Positions 17,307-28,552 are shown, numbered from the stretch's first letter. The stretch is 41,996 nucleotides of DNA from an uncultured Clostridia bacterium (GCA_944383705.1 CALWQR010000008.1:1-41996); one strand, 5' to 3'. Made by a program: numbers and translations. The notes: generated from the sequence alone by a model not told the origin.

Positions 17307-19472
17307 TCAGGCTGGCTCCTCCATGCGGGACATCTCGCGCTGTGCCATGACCAGCGAATAATAGATGCCCTGCCTGGCCATCAGCTCCTCGTGCGTACCC
17401 ACTTCGGCAATGCGCCCCCCGTCCATCACCACCAGCTTGGTGGCGTTGCGCAGGGTGGAGAGCCGGTGGGCAATGGCAATGGTGGTGCGCCCACGGGTCA
17501 GCAGCTTCAGCGCGTCCTGAATCAGCTTTTCGGTCTCGGTATCCAGCGCCGAGGTGGCCTCGTCCAGAATCAGAACGGCTGGATTGTGCAGCAGCGCGCG
17601 GGCAATGGCGATGCGCTGGCGCTCGCCGCCGGAGAGCGTATAGCCCCGCTCCCCCACATAGGTCTCGTAGCCGTCCGGCAAATTGATGATGAATTCGTGC
17701 GCGCCCGCCATTTTGGCGGCCCGGATGACCTCCTCGCGGCTGGCGTCGGGCTTGGCATATGTCAGGTTTTGCAGAACGGTGCCGGCAAACAGGAAATTCT
17801 CCTGCAGCACCACACCCATACGCGAACGCAGCAGCCCCTGCGGGATATCCCGGATGTCGTTGCCGTCGATGCGGATGCTGCCGTCGGTGACATCATACAT
17901 GCGCAGAATCAGGTTGATCAGCGTGGACTTGCCCACGCCGGATTTGCCGACAAGGCCGATGAATTCTCCCGGCTCGATGCGCAGGCAAAGGTCGTGCAGA
18001 ATCTCCTCGGACTCGTCGTAGGCAAAGCAGACGTGGTCCAGCTCAATGCGCCCGTGCAGGTCGGTCACCGGCAGCGCATCGGGGCGGTCATTCACGTCAA
18101 TCGGCTCGTCCAGCAGCTCGTAAATGCTGTTGAGCGAGGTCATCATATGCAAAAACATCCGCGGAACCCGCAAAAGCGTGGCCAGCGGGGCGTAAATCAT
18201 GCCGGAATAGGAGGAAATCTGGGACATTTCCCCCGCCGTCATGCTGCCCTGCAGCATTTTGCTGCCCACGTAATACAGCAGCACGTATTCGCCGATGCTC
18301 ATCAGAAAATTGAGCGCAGGCATCAGCACCGCCCAGATGCGCTCCTGCCGCAGCTGCGAGCGGCGCTCGGCAGCCGCCACCGAGAGGTAGCGTCCGGCCT
18401 CCTGCTCCTCCATCCCGTAGGATTTGACCACGCGGATGCCCGAGAAAATATCGTGCAGCACCGCGTTGCTGCGGGCATTGAGCGCCCGTACCCGCCGGGA
18501 AAGCGAGCGCATCAGGCGCCAGAAGAGCCGGAAGGCCAGCATAATCAGCGGGGCGGGAACCAGCACCAGCAGGGCCAGGCGCCAGTCGATGACAAACAGC
18601 ACCACCGTAACCGCCAGCAGCAGGATTCCCTGCTCCAGCAGGTTTGGCAGCTCGTTGACCAGAAACTGCTTGATGCGCGCGGTGTCTCCGCTGACCCGCT
18701 TCATCAGCTCTCCCGAGGTCTGCCGGGAGATGCGGGCGATGGACAGCTCCTGAATTTTGCGGAAAACCAGATCCCGCAGGCGGACAATGAGCCGGTTGCC
18801 CGCAATGGTAAGAAAATATCCCCGCCCCAGCGAGATGAGCCGGCGCAGCAGATTGAGAGCCAGAATGGTGAAAACCACCCCAAGGAAGCCGGCCAGAAAG
18901 GGCTCCGCCGCCTCGTTGCGGATGTAATCGTCCACCAGCACACGGTTGATGTCCGGCAGCCACAGCCCGATGGCGGTGGTCAGCAGGAACAGCACCACCG
19001 TCACGCCAAGATACTTCCATTCCCGGGAGGCCAGCCGGAGCATCCGCAGCAGGGCATGGCGGCCGGAGGTCCGGGGGGGCTGCGGCCGGAGTCCGGCCGG
19101 CCGGCCGGGCTCCCGGATGCACCGCAGCGCCCGGTTGGCCTCCCGTACAAAGTCCGCGGCGGCCCGCAGCTCGCGGCAATCCCCGCGGGCCAGCAGCACC
19201 GGCTCGCCGTCCTGCCGGGTGCACTCCACAAACACGCAGCCCACGCCGTTGCGGAAGTGAAAGGCCTCGATCCGGTCGGCCGGCCAATCCGCCGTCAGGG
19301 TTTCCCCCACCCACACACACAGCCGGTCGGCAAACAGAAAGACCTGCGTTTCGGCCCGCCCGTCGGGCAGGGTGGGATGCAGATGCGTGGTCAGGGCCGC
19401 CGCGACGTCGGCCGGGGCGGCCTGCGGCATCAGCCGGCGCAGGGCCTGCGCCTGTTGATCGGTCACTGCCAT
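17307..19472 (-). CDS. ABC exporter, fused permease and ATPase, DUF1854-associated
   Basis: This 721-residue half-transporter has an N-terminal cytosolic domain (about 1-140, with VFLFADRLCVWVGE and DGEPVLLARG), a six-helix membrane domain starting near residue 150, and a C-terminal ATPase. Walker A (GKSGVGKST), Q-loop (LQENFLF), signature (LSGGERQR), Walker B (VLILDEATSALD) and the switch His (AHRLST) are all intact. Its N-terminal domain resembles that of the exporter at 20074-22302, but without the zinc ribbon. The start follows AAAGGAGGGG, 8 nt after the DUF1854 gene. It probably forms a heterodimer with the other exporter; the substrate is unknown. Confidence 0.9.
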   Translation of the reverse strand: MAVTDQQAQALRRLMPQAAPADVAAALTTHLHPTLPDGRAETQVFLFADRLCVWVGETLTADWPADRIEAFHFRNGVGCVFVECTRQDGEPVLLARGDCRELRAAADFVREANRALRCIREPGRPAGLRPQPPRTSGRHALLRMLRLASREWKYLGVTVVLFLLTTAIGLWLPDINRVLVDDYIRNEAAEPFLAGFLGVVFTILALNLLRRLISLGRGYFLTIAGNRLIVRLRDLVFRKIQELSIARISRQTSGELMKRVSGDTARIKQFLVNELPNLLEQGILLLAVTVVLFVIDWRLALLVLVPAPLIMLAFRLFWRLMRSLSRRVRALNARSNAVLHDIFSGIRVVKSYGMEEQEAGRYLSVAAAERRSQLRQERIWAVLMPALNFLMSIGEYVLLYYVGSKMLQGSMTAGEMSQISSYSGMIYAPLATLLRVPRMFLHMMTSLNSIYELLDEPIDVNDRPDALPVTDLHGRIELDHVCFAYDESEEILHDLCLRIEPGEFIGLVGKSGVGKSTLINLILRMYDVTDGSIRIDGNDIRDIPQGLLRSRMGVVLQENFLFAGTVLQNLTYAKPDASREEVIRAAKMAGAHEFIINLPDGYETYVGERGYTLSGGERQRIAIARALLHNPAVLILDEATSALDTETEKLIQDALKLLTRGRTTIAIAHRLSTLRNATKLVVMDGGRIAEVGTHEELMARQGIYYSLVMAQREMSRMEEPA

Positions 19473-19480
19473 CCCCTCCT

Positions 19481-20056
19481 TTACAGATAAAGCTCCAGCC
19501 GGCGGCGGCTGCGGGCGTCCAGACGCTCCAGGTCGGGTATTTCAAAGCGGTTGCCGTTGACGTCCGAAAAGACGATGCGCGCGCTCTCCACCCGCTGGAT
19601 GCTGCGGTAGGTGTCGTGCAGGGTAAAGCGCACCTCGCCCTCCGCGGTGGTCACCCGCCAGTAGGAAAATCCGTAGCGCTCCTTGACCGACAGGATGTGC
19701 AGGATCTCGGGCGCGTAGTAGCGCCGGCGCAGCTCGTCCTCCAGCAGCCGGCGGGCCTCGTCGCCGAAATCGGCCGTGCGGCGGATGATGCCCAACTCGC
19801 GGTGCTCATCGTCCAGCACCGAGATGTACTCCCACGGGCAGTCAAACGGGAATTCCCGACAGAGAATCACACGGGTCTCCTTCCCCTCCAGGGTCATATG
19901 CAGCAGGCCCCCCCGGCCGGCGAAGGCGGCGTTTTCCGGCGTCAGCCACACGGTTTTTGAAATTTCCTCCAGCGACCGCCCGGGCTGTCCGTCCTCCCGG
20001 CGGCGGGAATGCTCCCCGCCCTCTCTGCGGCGGCCGCGCACAGCGGAATCCTCCAT
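19481..20056 (-). CDS. DUF1854 protein between two ABC exporters
   Basis: This 191-residue cytosolic protein has a charged, Arg-rich tail (residues 1-30) followed by a DUF1854-type domain: TVWLTPENAAF, LCREFPFDCPWEYISVLD, ELGIIRR, a basic RRRYYAPEILHI helix, and a final VFSDVNGNRFEIPDLERLD. DUF1854 genes are known to lie beside ABC exporters, and in some bacteria within cyanophycin clusters; no cyanophycin synthetase is visible here. The ATG at 20056 is preferred because GGGGGAG lies upstream; a GTG seven codons earlier would overlap the exporter stop. It is 17 nt after one exporter and 8 nt before the other. Its role is probably to regulate or couple the transporter, which is inference. Confidence 0.82.
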   Translation of the reverse strand: MEDSAVRGRRREGGEHSRRREDGQPGRSLEEISKTVWLTPENAAFAGRGGLLHMTLEGKETRVILCREFPFDCPWEYISVLDDEHRELGIIRRTADFGDEARRLLEDELRRRYYAPEILHILSVKERYGFSYWRVTTAEGEVRFTLHDTYRSIQRVESARIVFSDVNGNRFEIPDLERLDARSRRRLELYL

Positions 20057-20073
20057 GTTCTCTCCCCCTTCCG

Positions 20074-22302
20074 TCACTCCACAATGCCGGCGCTGCGCAG
20101 CGCCTCCATCTGCAGCGTATACAGTCTGTGATAAATGCCGTCCTCGTGAGCCAGCAGCTCGCGGTGGGTGCCCCGCTCGGCCACCCGGCCGTGCTCAATC
20201 ACCACCAGCGCGTCGGCGTCCCGCAGGGTGGAGAGCCGGTGGGCAATCATAATGGTGGTCTTGCCCCGGGTCAGCCGGGTCAGCGCCTCCTGGATTTTCC
20301 GCTCGGTGCCGGTATCCATGGCCGCGGTGGCTTCATCCAGAATCAGAATTTTCGGGTCCTTGAGAATGGCGCGGGCAATCGAGATGCGCTGGCGCTCGCC
20401 CCCCGACAGATCCTGGTAGCCAAATCCGATGCGGGTGTGGTAAGCGTCCGGCAGCTTCATAATGAACTCATGCGCGCCGGCGCAACGGGAGGCCTCAATC
20501 ACCTCCTCATAGCCCGCGTCCGGCCGGGCATACCGGATGTTGTCCAGAATGGTGCCCATAAAGAGGTAGGTCTCCTGCGAGACAATGGCGATGTTGCGGT
20601 GCAGGTCGGCAAACGAAAGCTCCCGTACCGGGATTCCCCCCACGCGGATCTCCCCCTCCTCGGGGTCGTACAGCCGCATCAGCAGGTTGACCAGGGTGCT
20701 CTTGCCCGCGCCGGTGTGCCCGACAATGCCCAGTACGCCGCCCTCGGGGACCGAGAAGCTGACATGCTCGATCACCCGCTTGCCCTTGACATACGAAAAC
20801 GAGACGTCGTCAAACTCCACGCCGCCCCCCAGCGCCGGGATCTGCGCCGGATGCTCCGGCTCGCAGACGTCGGGCTGCGCGTCCATAATTTCAAACAGGC
20901 GCTGCATGGCGTTGGCGCAGTCGGCGCTGCGGTTCATCAGGTCCGAAAAAAAGTGCAGCGGGGAGTAAATCATGCCCATGTAGGCGATAAAGGTCATCAG
21001 CTCGCCGTAGGTCAGCCCGCCGTAGCCGGTCATCACCATCCAGCCCCCCACGCCCCAGGAGATGATGGTACCAAGATACAGCAGAATGCCCGAGAGATGC
21101 CCGGCCCAGTTGTGAAAGAGAGAGAGGCGGCGGTCGCTCTCGGCCAGGGTTTCGCTGCGCACCGAAAAGCGCGCGATCTCCTGCCGCTCCCGCGAAAAGG
21201 CCTTGACCACCCGCATTCCCGACAGGACGTCCGAGAGCAGCGAGTTGAGCTGCCGCGAGCCCGAAAACCGGCGGGCGTGCAGCTTTTTTTCGCGGCGGTA
21301 GACCCAGCGCATCATCAGGAAGAAAAACGGAACCGTGATCAGCGTCAGCAGGGCCAGCAGGGGCTGAATGAGCGCCAGGAGCACCGCCAGCACAATCACC
21401 TGTACCACGTTGACCACCAGGTAGGGCAGCCGGTCGCAGAAGAACTCGTAAATGGTGTTGGCGTCCTCGTTGATCTGGGTCATCAGACCTCCGGTCTGCC
21501 GGCCCGAGAAGAAGCTGAGCGAGAGACGCTCGATGGAGCGGAAAATGGTTTTTTTCAGCTCGTATATCATTTTGGCGGCCACGGAGGAAGCGATCCAGTT
21601 GTTGACCATGGTGGCCAGCATCTTCAGCAGCCGGGTGGAAACGACCAGACCCAGCACCAGCAGGATCTGCCCGTAAAACGGCCCGGCACCGTCAATCACT
21701 TCGTCATAAAAAAAACCTTTGGAAAAATACGGGGTGAGAATGCTCATGGCCGTCAGCACCACCAGCGAGACCAGAATCAGCGCCAGGCTGGCCCGGTATC
21801 TGGCAAAAAAGCCGGCCATGCGGCGGTAGAGCTTCCCCTTTTCCATACAGTGGGGGCAGACGCGGCGGTCGCGGTCGGGATAGGGCATCCCGCACCGGGG
21901 GCAGCAGCGGGCCCCGGGCAGATCCCTGGGGTCTGGCTCCACCGGGTCTCCCTCCGCCAGCCGGCGCAGGTAGCGGACAAAAGTCAGCACCGGCTCCTTG
22001 CAGAAGTTGGTAAAGCAGGCCAGCAGCACCGGCTCCCCGTCGCGGTCGGCCAGCAGGCGGCCGGTAGAGCGCTGCTCCTCCACCCGCAGGCCGCTCAGCC
22101 CGGAGAGGGGATAGCGCTCGGGAGTCTGCCCGGCGCGGTCGGCAATGTACAGCGTGCCGGCGTCGGCCAGCAGGAAGACCTCGCCCGGCGACTGATCCCT
22201 TGCGCGGTCGCAGCGCACCGCCAGCTGAAAATCCCCGACGTCGGCGCCGACCGTTTTCAATTGTTCCCCCGCCCAATCGGGGATCCTGTCAAGTTCCAGC
22301 AT
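20074..22302 (-). CDS. ABC exporter with N-terminal zinc ribbon, DUF1854-associated
   Basis: This 742-residue half-transporter starts at the Met at 22302, which follows GGAGGAGC. The frame runs 98 codons further upstream, but that part is the out-of-frame reading of a separate Asn/Gln-rich gene and lacks a binding site at its GTG. Residues 1-120 form a domain shared with the other exporter (VFLLADAGTLYIA, DGEPVLLA). A zinc ribbon follows with CPRC and CPHC at about 134-152, then six membrane helices and an ATPase with Walker A (GHTGAGKST), Q-loop (SQETYLF), signature (LSGGERQR), Walker B (ILILDEATAAMD) and AHRLST. It lies 17 nt before DUF1854 and 50 nt after the microprotein gene. Confidence 0.9.
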   Translation of the reverse strand: MLELDRIPDWAGEQLKTVGADVGDFQLAVRCDRARDQSPGEVFLLADAGTLYIADRAGQTPERYPLSGLSGLRVEEQRSTGRLLADRDGEPVLLACFTNFCKEPVLTFVRYLRRLAEGDPVEPDPRDLPGARCCPRCGMPYPDRDRRVCPHCMEKGKLYRRMAGFFARYRASLALILVSLVVLTAMSILTPYFSKGFFYDEVIDGAGPFYGQILLVLGLVVSTRLLKMLATMVNNWIASSVAAKMIYELKKTIFRSIERLSLSFFSGRQTGGLMTQINEDANTIYEFFCDRLPYLVVNVVQVIVLAVLLALIQPLLALLTLITVPFFFLMMRWVYRREKKLHARRFSGSRQLNSLLSDVLSGMRVVKAFSRERQEIARFSVRSETLAESDRRLSLFHNWAGHLSGILLYLGTIISWGVGGWMVMTGYGGLTYGELMTFIAYMGMIYSPLHFFSDLMNRSADCANAMQRLFEIMDAQPDVCEPEHPAQIPALGGGVEFDDVSFSYVKGKRVIEHVSFSVPEGGVLGIVGHTGAGKSTLVNLLMRLYDPEEGEIRVGGIPVRELSFADLHRNIAIVSQETYLFMGTILDNIRYARPDAGYEEVIEASRCAGAHEFIMKLPDAYHTRIGFGYQDLSGGERQRISIARAILKDPKILILDEATAAMDTGTERKIQEALTRLTRGKTTIMIAHRLSTLRDADALVVIEHGRVAERGTHRELLAHEDGIYHRLYTLQMEALRSAGIVE

Positions 22303-22352
22303 GAAGCTCCTCCGCCCGATGTACCTCCCGCCGGAGCGGGAGCCGCCGACGC

Positions 22353-22529
22353 TCAGTCGCAGCGGTTGTTCTGATTCTGGTTGTTCTGATTCTGATTGTT
22401 CTGTCCCTGGCTGTTCTGGCTGTTGCGGGACTGGTTCCGATTCTGGTTTTTGCTCTGGTTGTTCTGATTCTGATTGTTCTGATTCTGATTGTTCTGGTTC
22501 TGGTTGTTCTGGTTCTGGTTGTTCTGCAT
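22353..22529 (-). CDS. Asn/Gln-rich 58-residue microprotein
   Basis: A short frame begins ATG at 22529, 10 nt after AAGGAG, and ends TGA at 22353. It encodes 58 residues, about 27 Asn and 19 Gln (close to 80 percent), built on the five-residue unit NNQNQ repeated six times around a less regular Ser/Arg/Lys-containing centre, ending NNRCD. The 15-bp unit varies mainly at third positions (AAC/AAT), which supports selection on this frame. The other two minus-strand frames read as Glu/Pro/Ser and Thr/Arg repeats. It sits 50 nt upstream of an exporter gene. It could be an exported peptide, a prion-like assembly protein, or a spore or envelope component; no function is known to me. Confidence 0.65.
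   Translation of the reverse strand: MQNNQNQNNQNQNNQNQNNQNQNNQSKNQNRNQSRNSQNSQGQNNQNQNNQNQNNRCD
22370..22523 (-). repeat. 15-bp tandem repeat coding NNQNQ units
   Basis: Four consecutive units of AACAACCAGAACCAG or its AAT/AAC variants run down from 22523, and two more lie near the 3-prime end, separated by a diverged 63-bp segment. The array lies wholly inside the microprotein gene. Such arrays are prone to length change by slippage in steps of five codons. Confidence 0.7.
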
Positions 22530-22615
22530 GACTGCACACTCCTTTTTTCTTGAAATCCCATGGATTTCTGGATTTCAGGAACAGTATGCGCCGCACCGCT
22601 GCGGTTTATACATGT

Positions 22616-24013
22616 TTATACATGCGGACGCACCGGGCAGCAGGTGGTAACCTCCTCGGAGAACTGATTCAGATAACCGGCAAAGCACAGCGCCGCGACA
22701 AACGAGAGCACGAACTGCACCAGCCAGATCCAGCTGTAGGTTTGCTGCAGGAAAATTTCGCAGATCTTTGCGGCCAGAGACAGCCCGAGAAAGATCCAGG
22801 CCGGCAGGCTGCGCCGGAAGATGCGCCGTCCCGACTGCTCGGCCGACCACCCAGCGCCCGCCGGACGCTGCCCAGCATAGCGCGCGGCACAGCCGGCGGC
22901 GGTTGCCGTCAGCAGCCGCATGGTCAGCAGCACAAACACCGCAAGCAGCACCGACTCCAGCACCGCCGTCACCTGCACGGCAAGATAGCGCGTATAGGCC
23001 TGCGGCAGATACAGCGCGTCCTGCGGGACAAACTCCCGCAGATACCCGATGTTGAGCAGACTGCGCGTCACGCCCACCGCCAGAAGCGCCCCTCCGGCAA
23101 TCCAGCACGGGCGGCGTCCCCGGGCATCTGCTCCCAACAGCAGCAGGCCGCAAAGGAAGAGCACCGCGCAGCCCCAGTCGGGCAGCGCCGAATGGAAGGA
23201 CAGCGAGAGATTGATGAAAAAGACGCTCCCCACCCGGAAAAAGGTCAGCGCAGTGCGCATCCGACGCTGAAACAGCAGGCCGGAATCGGCAAGCGCCTGT
23301 GTGCGGTATTCCTGCGCCATCTGCTCCCGCCAGGGGCGGTCCCCGGCCGCCGCGCCCAGAAAGCAGAGCAGCCGGACCAGCCAGATTCCCCCCACCACAG
23401 CCGAAAGCAGACCGGTAACGGCGCGCAGCGGGGTTACGTACACAAACCAGTCGATGGTGAACAGCGGGTTGTTGTCGCTGTATTCAAACGAGGCAAGAAT
23501 GGTCAGCTCGGGCAGCACGGTCAGCAGCGCATGCAGCACCACAAACCACATGGTGCTGCGGGTCATGCGCTCGCAGCGCGTCCGTCCGCGCTTTTCGCGC
23601 AGCAAAGCGCTCCCCCCGTGGAACTGCGCCAGGGCGGCCATGCCCGAGAAGAACCGGCGCCAGCCCGGCAGCAGATAGTAAAGCTGGAAAAAAGCCAGCA
23701 CAAAGGCAAACAGCAGCGTCCACATCGGCTGCTGGTAACGGTTGAGCGATTCGGACGAGCGCGGAATCACCACATGCACCAGCAGCTCGGCCGCAATCTG
23801 CCCCAGGCTCACCCACAGCATTGCGCGGAAGGCCTTTTGCGCGTCCAGCAATTGCTCGCTCCGGTCCAGGTCGGCCAGCGCCGACAGGCCCAGCATCAGC
23901 AGCAGATATCCGACGGCGTCTGGCAGAATATCGGTCACGCCGATGACCGGATTCCACAAAAAGCAGCAGGCCACAAACAGCAGGCCCCATCCCTGTTTTC
24001 GCTGTCTATCCAT
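22616..24013 (-). CDS. Polytopic membrane protein of unknown function
   Basis: This 465-residue protein has roughly 11 or 12 hydrophobic segments, for example FVLAFFQLYYLLPGW, LLSAVVGGIWLVRLLCFLGAA, GGALLAVGV and WIWLVQFVLSFVAALCFAGYL, and short loops. I recognise no family or catalytic motif. The start at 24013 (MDRQRKQGWG) follows AAAGGAGACATA; the frame is open 17 codons further but without a binding site. The gene lies 112 nt after another membrane protein gene and 86 nt before the Asn/Gln-rich microprotein, all on one strand, so it could be part of the exporter's operon. The N-terminal hydrophobic pair begins at about residue 9. Confidence 0.75.
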   Translation of the reverse strand: MDRQRKQGWGLLFVACCFLWNPVIGVTDILPDAVGYLLLMLGLSALADLDRSEQLLDAQKAFRAMLWVSLGQIAAELLVHVVIPRSSESLNRYQQPMWTLLFAFVLAFFQLYYLLPGWRRFFSGMAALAQFHGGSALLREKRGRTRCERMTRSTMWFVVLHALLTVLPELTILASFEYSDNNPLFTIDWFVYVTPLRAVTGLLSAVVGGIWLVRLLCFLGAAAGDRPWREQMAQEYRTQALADSGLLFQRRMRTALTFFRVGSVFFINLSLSFHSALPDWGCAVLFLCGLLLLGADARGRRPCWIAGGALLAVGVTRSLLNIGYLREFVPQDALYLPQAYTRYLAVQVTAVLESVLLAVFVLLTMRLLTATAAGCAARYAGQRPAGAGWSAEQSGRRIFRRSLPAWIFLGLSLAAKICEIFLQQTYSWIWLVQFVLSFVAALCFAGYLNQFSEEVTTCCPVRPHV

Positions 24014-24125
24014 TATGTCTCCTTTCTGCGGGAACGTCGCTCCGCGGAGCGTCCTTGCCCGCACCTGTCGGTCATGGGCCGCGCACGGCGGCCCCCTGTG
24101 CCCTCCCCGCCGGCCGGGGCCGGTC

Positions 24126-24842
24126 TCATTTCTTTTTCCGGCGCTTCTCCTGCCGCTTTTTCAGGTAGCCCTCGATTCCCTCGCGGTTACTGTCGGCGGC
24201 CTTGCGGAAATTGGCCGAAAAGGCATCGTTGATGCGGTTGAGAAAGCCCCATTTGTAGCGCCGCGGGGGCGGATCCTCCTGCCCTGCGGGACAGATGTTC
24301 TTTGCGCAGGACAGCAGCAGCAGCAGGTTGCAGACGATCCAGACCAGGTTGAGCAGGTTGAGCGAAAAATTGAAGTACACGCGCACCCCGTCCAGTGCCG
24401 GAAGCGGCAGCGCATACAGGATGTATACCACCGCGTACAGCAGGAGAATCACGGCGTTACGCAGGGCGGCGGCCGAGATGCTTTTCAGCTCCACACGCAT
24501 CCCCAGCTCCCGGACAGACGAGAGCCAGGCCGCGTGAAACAGCATGATGAGCAGAAACTCGGCCCATGCCGCCGCGGTTTCCACTCCGCCGCCCGGCGCC
24601 AGTCCCCAGCCGAACAGCCCGGACAGGTCAACCAGCAGCCGGTAGAGCGCCGTGAGCAGCAGCGCGCCGCACAGGCCGACCGACCACAAAAAGGAGCGGC
24701 AGTAATTTTTGAGTCTCCACAGCCCGCACAGCATCAGGCCATACCCTGCCAGCAGGGCAAGCGCCCCCAGGTGCAGTCCGCTGGCCAGCAGCTTGAGCAC
24801 AAAGGCGACCAGATAGCCGAGGAACAGATAGCCGAATCCCAT
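24126..24842 (-). CDS. Small polytopic membrane protein with basic tail
   Basis: This 238-residue protein has about six hydrophobic segments (LFLGYLVAFVLKLLASGL through LNLVWIVCNLLLLLSC) followed by a cytosolic tail rich in Arg and Lys, ending EKRRKKK. The tail may contact acidic lipid, RNA or ribosomes; that is speculation from charge. I recognise no family. The start follows AAAGGA with a 10-nt gap, 29 nt after the secA stop codon, so it is probably co-transcribed with secA. It looks related in style, though not clearly in sequence, to the 465-residue membrane protein next to it. Confidence 0.72.
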   Translation of the reverse strand: MGFGYLFLGYLVAFVLKLLASGLHLGALALLAGYGLMLCGLWRLKNYCRSFLWSVGLCGALLLTALYRLLVDLSGLFGWGLAPGGGVETAAAWAEFLLIMLFHAAWLSSVRELGMRVELKSISAAALRNAVILLLYAVVYILYALPLPALDGVRVYFNFSLNLLNLVWIVCNLLLLLSCAKNICPAGQEDPPPRRYKWGFLNRINDAFSANFRKAADSNREGIEGYLKKRQEKRRKKK

Positions 24843-24871
24843 GCATTCATATCCTTTCCGGGAATTGCCGC

Positions 24872-27631
<2,760 letters not shown>

Positions 27632-27687
27632 ATCTGGTCAATCCTTTCTGCACACCGGCAGGTGCATCACATAAAATAACAGCTTAT

Positions 27688-27693
27688 ATTATA
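27688..27693 (-). promoter_or_regulatory. Probable secA promoter -10 box
   Basis: TATAAT on the minus strand in an AT-rich stretch, which would start transcription about 50 nt before the secA ATG. No good TTGACA-like box lies at the expected distance, so the assignment rests on the -10 alone. Confidence 0.45.
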
Positions 27694-27765
27694 CTATATT
27701 TTTTGCCGGAAGATATGATAATATTGTAAATTTTAATGTGTTTCGGTTTTTTTTCGTCCCGGCGC

Positions 27766-27794
27766 TTGCCAAAAACCGCAAAATGTGCTATGAT
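27766..27794 (+). promoter_or_regulatory. Sigma-A promoter of trmL
   Basis: TTGCCA (27766-27771) and TATGAT (27789-27794) are separated by 17 bp. Transcription should begin near 27801, about 89 nt before the trmL start, with a short CCGCCC/GGGCGG hairpin in the leader just ahead of the ribosome binding site. Confidence 0.8.
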
Positions 27795-27889
27795 ATTGCC
27801 CGGTAAGAGCTGCCAGAGGACGCCCAAGCAAGCGGACCGGAAGAGGGCAGCCCCGCCCGCACGGGCGGCCGGAAAGGCAGGAACCCGAC

Positions 27890-28387
27890 ATGAACCGCAT
27901 TCACATCGTGCTGCACGAGCCCGAAATTCCGCAGAATACCGGCAACATTGCCCGCACCTGCGCCGCAACGGGCGCGGCGCTGCATCTGATCCGCCCGCTG
28001 GGCTTTGCGATTGACGACAGGAAGCTCAAGCGCGCGGGGCTGGACTACTGGCACCAGCTGGACATCTTCTATTACGACGGTATGGATGACTTTTTTGCAC
28101 AGCATCCGGCGGCCGACTTTTACTGCTTTTCCACCAAGGCGCAGCGCTGCTATACCGAGGTGGCCTACCCCGCCGAGGTCTACCTGATGTTCGGCAAGGA
28201 AACGCAGGGGCTGCCCGAGGAATTCCTGCACGCGCACCCCGACCGCTGCGTGCGCATTCCGATGCGTCAGGGGCTGCGCTCGCTCAACCTCTCCAATTCG
28301 GCGGCCATCGCGGTGTACGAGGTGCTGCGCCAGCAGGATTTTGCCGGGCTGAAAACCGCCGGAGAGCTGACGCAGTTTGCCTGGTAA
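27890..28387 (+). CDS. trmL: tRNA (cytidine/uridine-34 2-prime-O)-methyltransferase TrmL
   Basis: This 165-residue SPOUT-fold enzyme methylates the wobble-base ribose of certain leucine tRNAs using S-adenosylmethionine. The N-terminal motif is HEPEIPQNTGNIARTCAATG; the knot motifs are YLMFGKETQGLP and RIPMRQGLRSLNLSNSAAIAVYEVLRQ, with only family-typical changes. The length matches TrmL (about 155-165 residues), which lacks the RNA-binding extensions of larger SPOUT enzymes. It is a single-gene unit with its own promoter, divergent from secA and convergent with the YbaK gene. The ribosome binding site is modest (AAAGGCAGG). Confidence 0.95.
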   Translation: MNRIHIVLHEPEIPQNTGNIARTCAATGAALHLIRPLGFAIDDRKLKRAGLDYWHQLDIFYYDGMDDFFAQHPAADFYCFSTKAQRCYTEVAYPAEVYLMFGKETQGLPEEFLHAHPDRCVRIPMRQGLRSLNLSNSAAIAVYEVLRQQDFAGLKTAGELTQFAW

Positions 28388-28406
28388 CGCCGAAGCGCCG
28401 GAAAGC

Positions 28407-28441
28407 AAAAAGCCGGCCGGAGACTGCACGTCTCCGGCCGG
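28407..28441 (-). terminator. Terminator of the TerB/ATPase/helicase/YbaK operon
   Basis: A 12-bp perfect stem (CCGGCCGGAGAC at 28413-28424 with its complement at 28430-28441) and 5-nt loop are followed on the minus strand by CTTTTTG. It lies about 110 nt past the YbaK stop codon. On the plus strand it is only 25 nt after the trmL stop, but there it lacks a T run. Confidence 0.8.
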
Positions 28442-28499
28442 GGCGCCCGTTCGCTGCGCGGCCCGCCGCCGTTTTGTCGGGTTCCCGCCGCGACTGCTG

Positions 28500-28548
28500 C
28501 CGGAGGGTGCTCCCGGAAGCCACAGGCTTCCGGCGTAGCACCCTCCGG
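28500..28548. repeat. Long two-part inverted repeat past the YbaK stop codon
   Basis: An outer 12-bp stem (CCGGAGGGTGCT at 28500-28511 with its complement at 28537-28548) surrounds an inner 9-bp stem (CCGGAAGCC with its complement) and a 3-nt loop; a 1-nt and a 3-nt bulge separate the two. There is no T run on either side. It begins 5 nt after the YbaK stop codon and may act as a transcript-stabilising 3-prime structure. Confidence 0.7.
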
Positions 28549-28552
28549 TTGC

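Noticed and set aside
22303..22596. 98-residue N-terminal extension of the zinc-ribbon exporter
   Set aside because: The GTG start has no binding site and the stretch is an out-of-frame reading of the Asn/Gln repeat; GGAGGAGC supports the Met at 22302.
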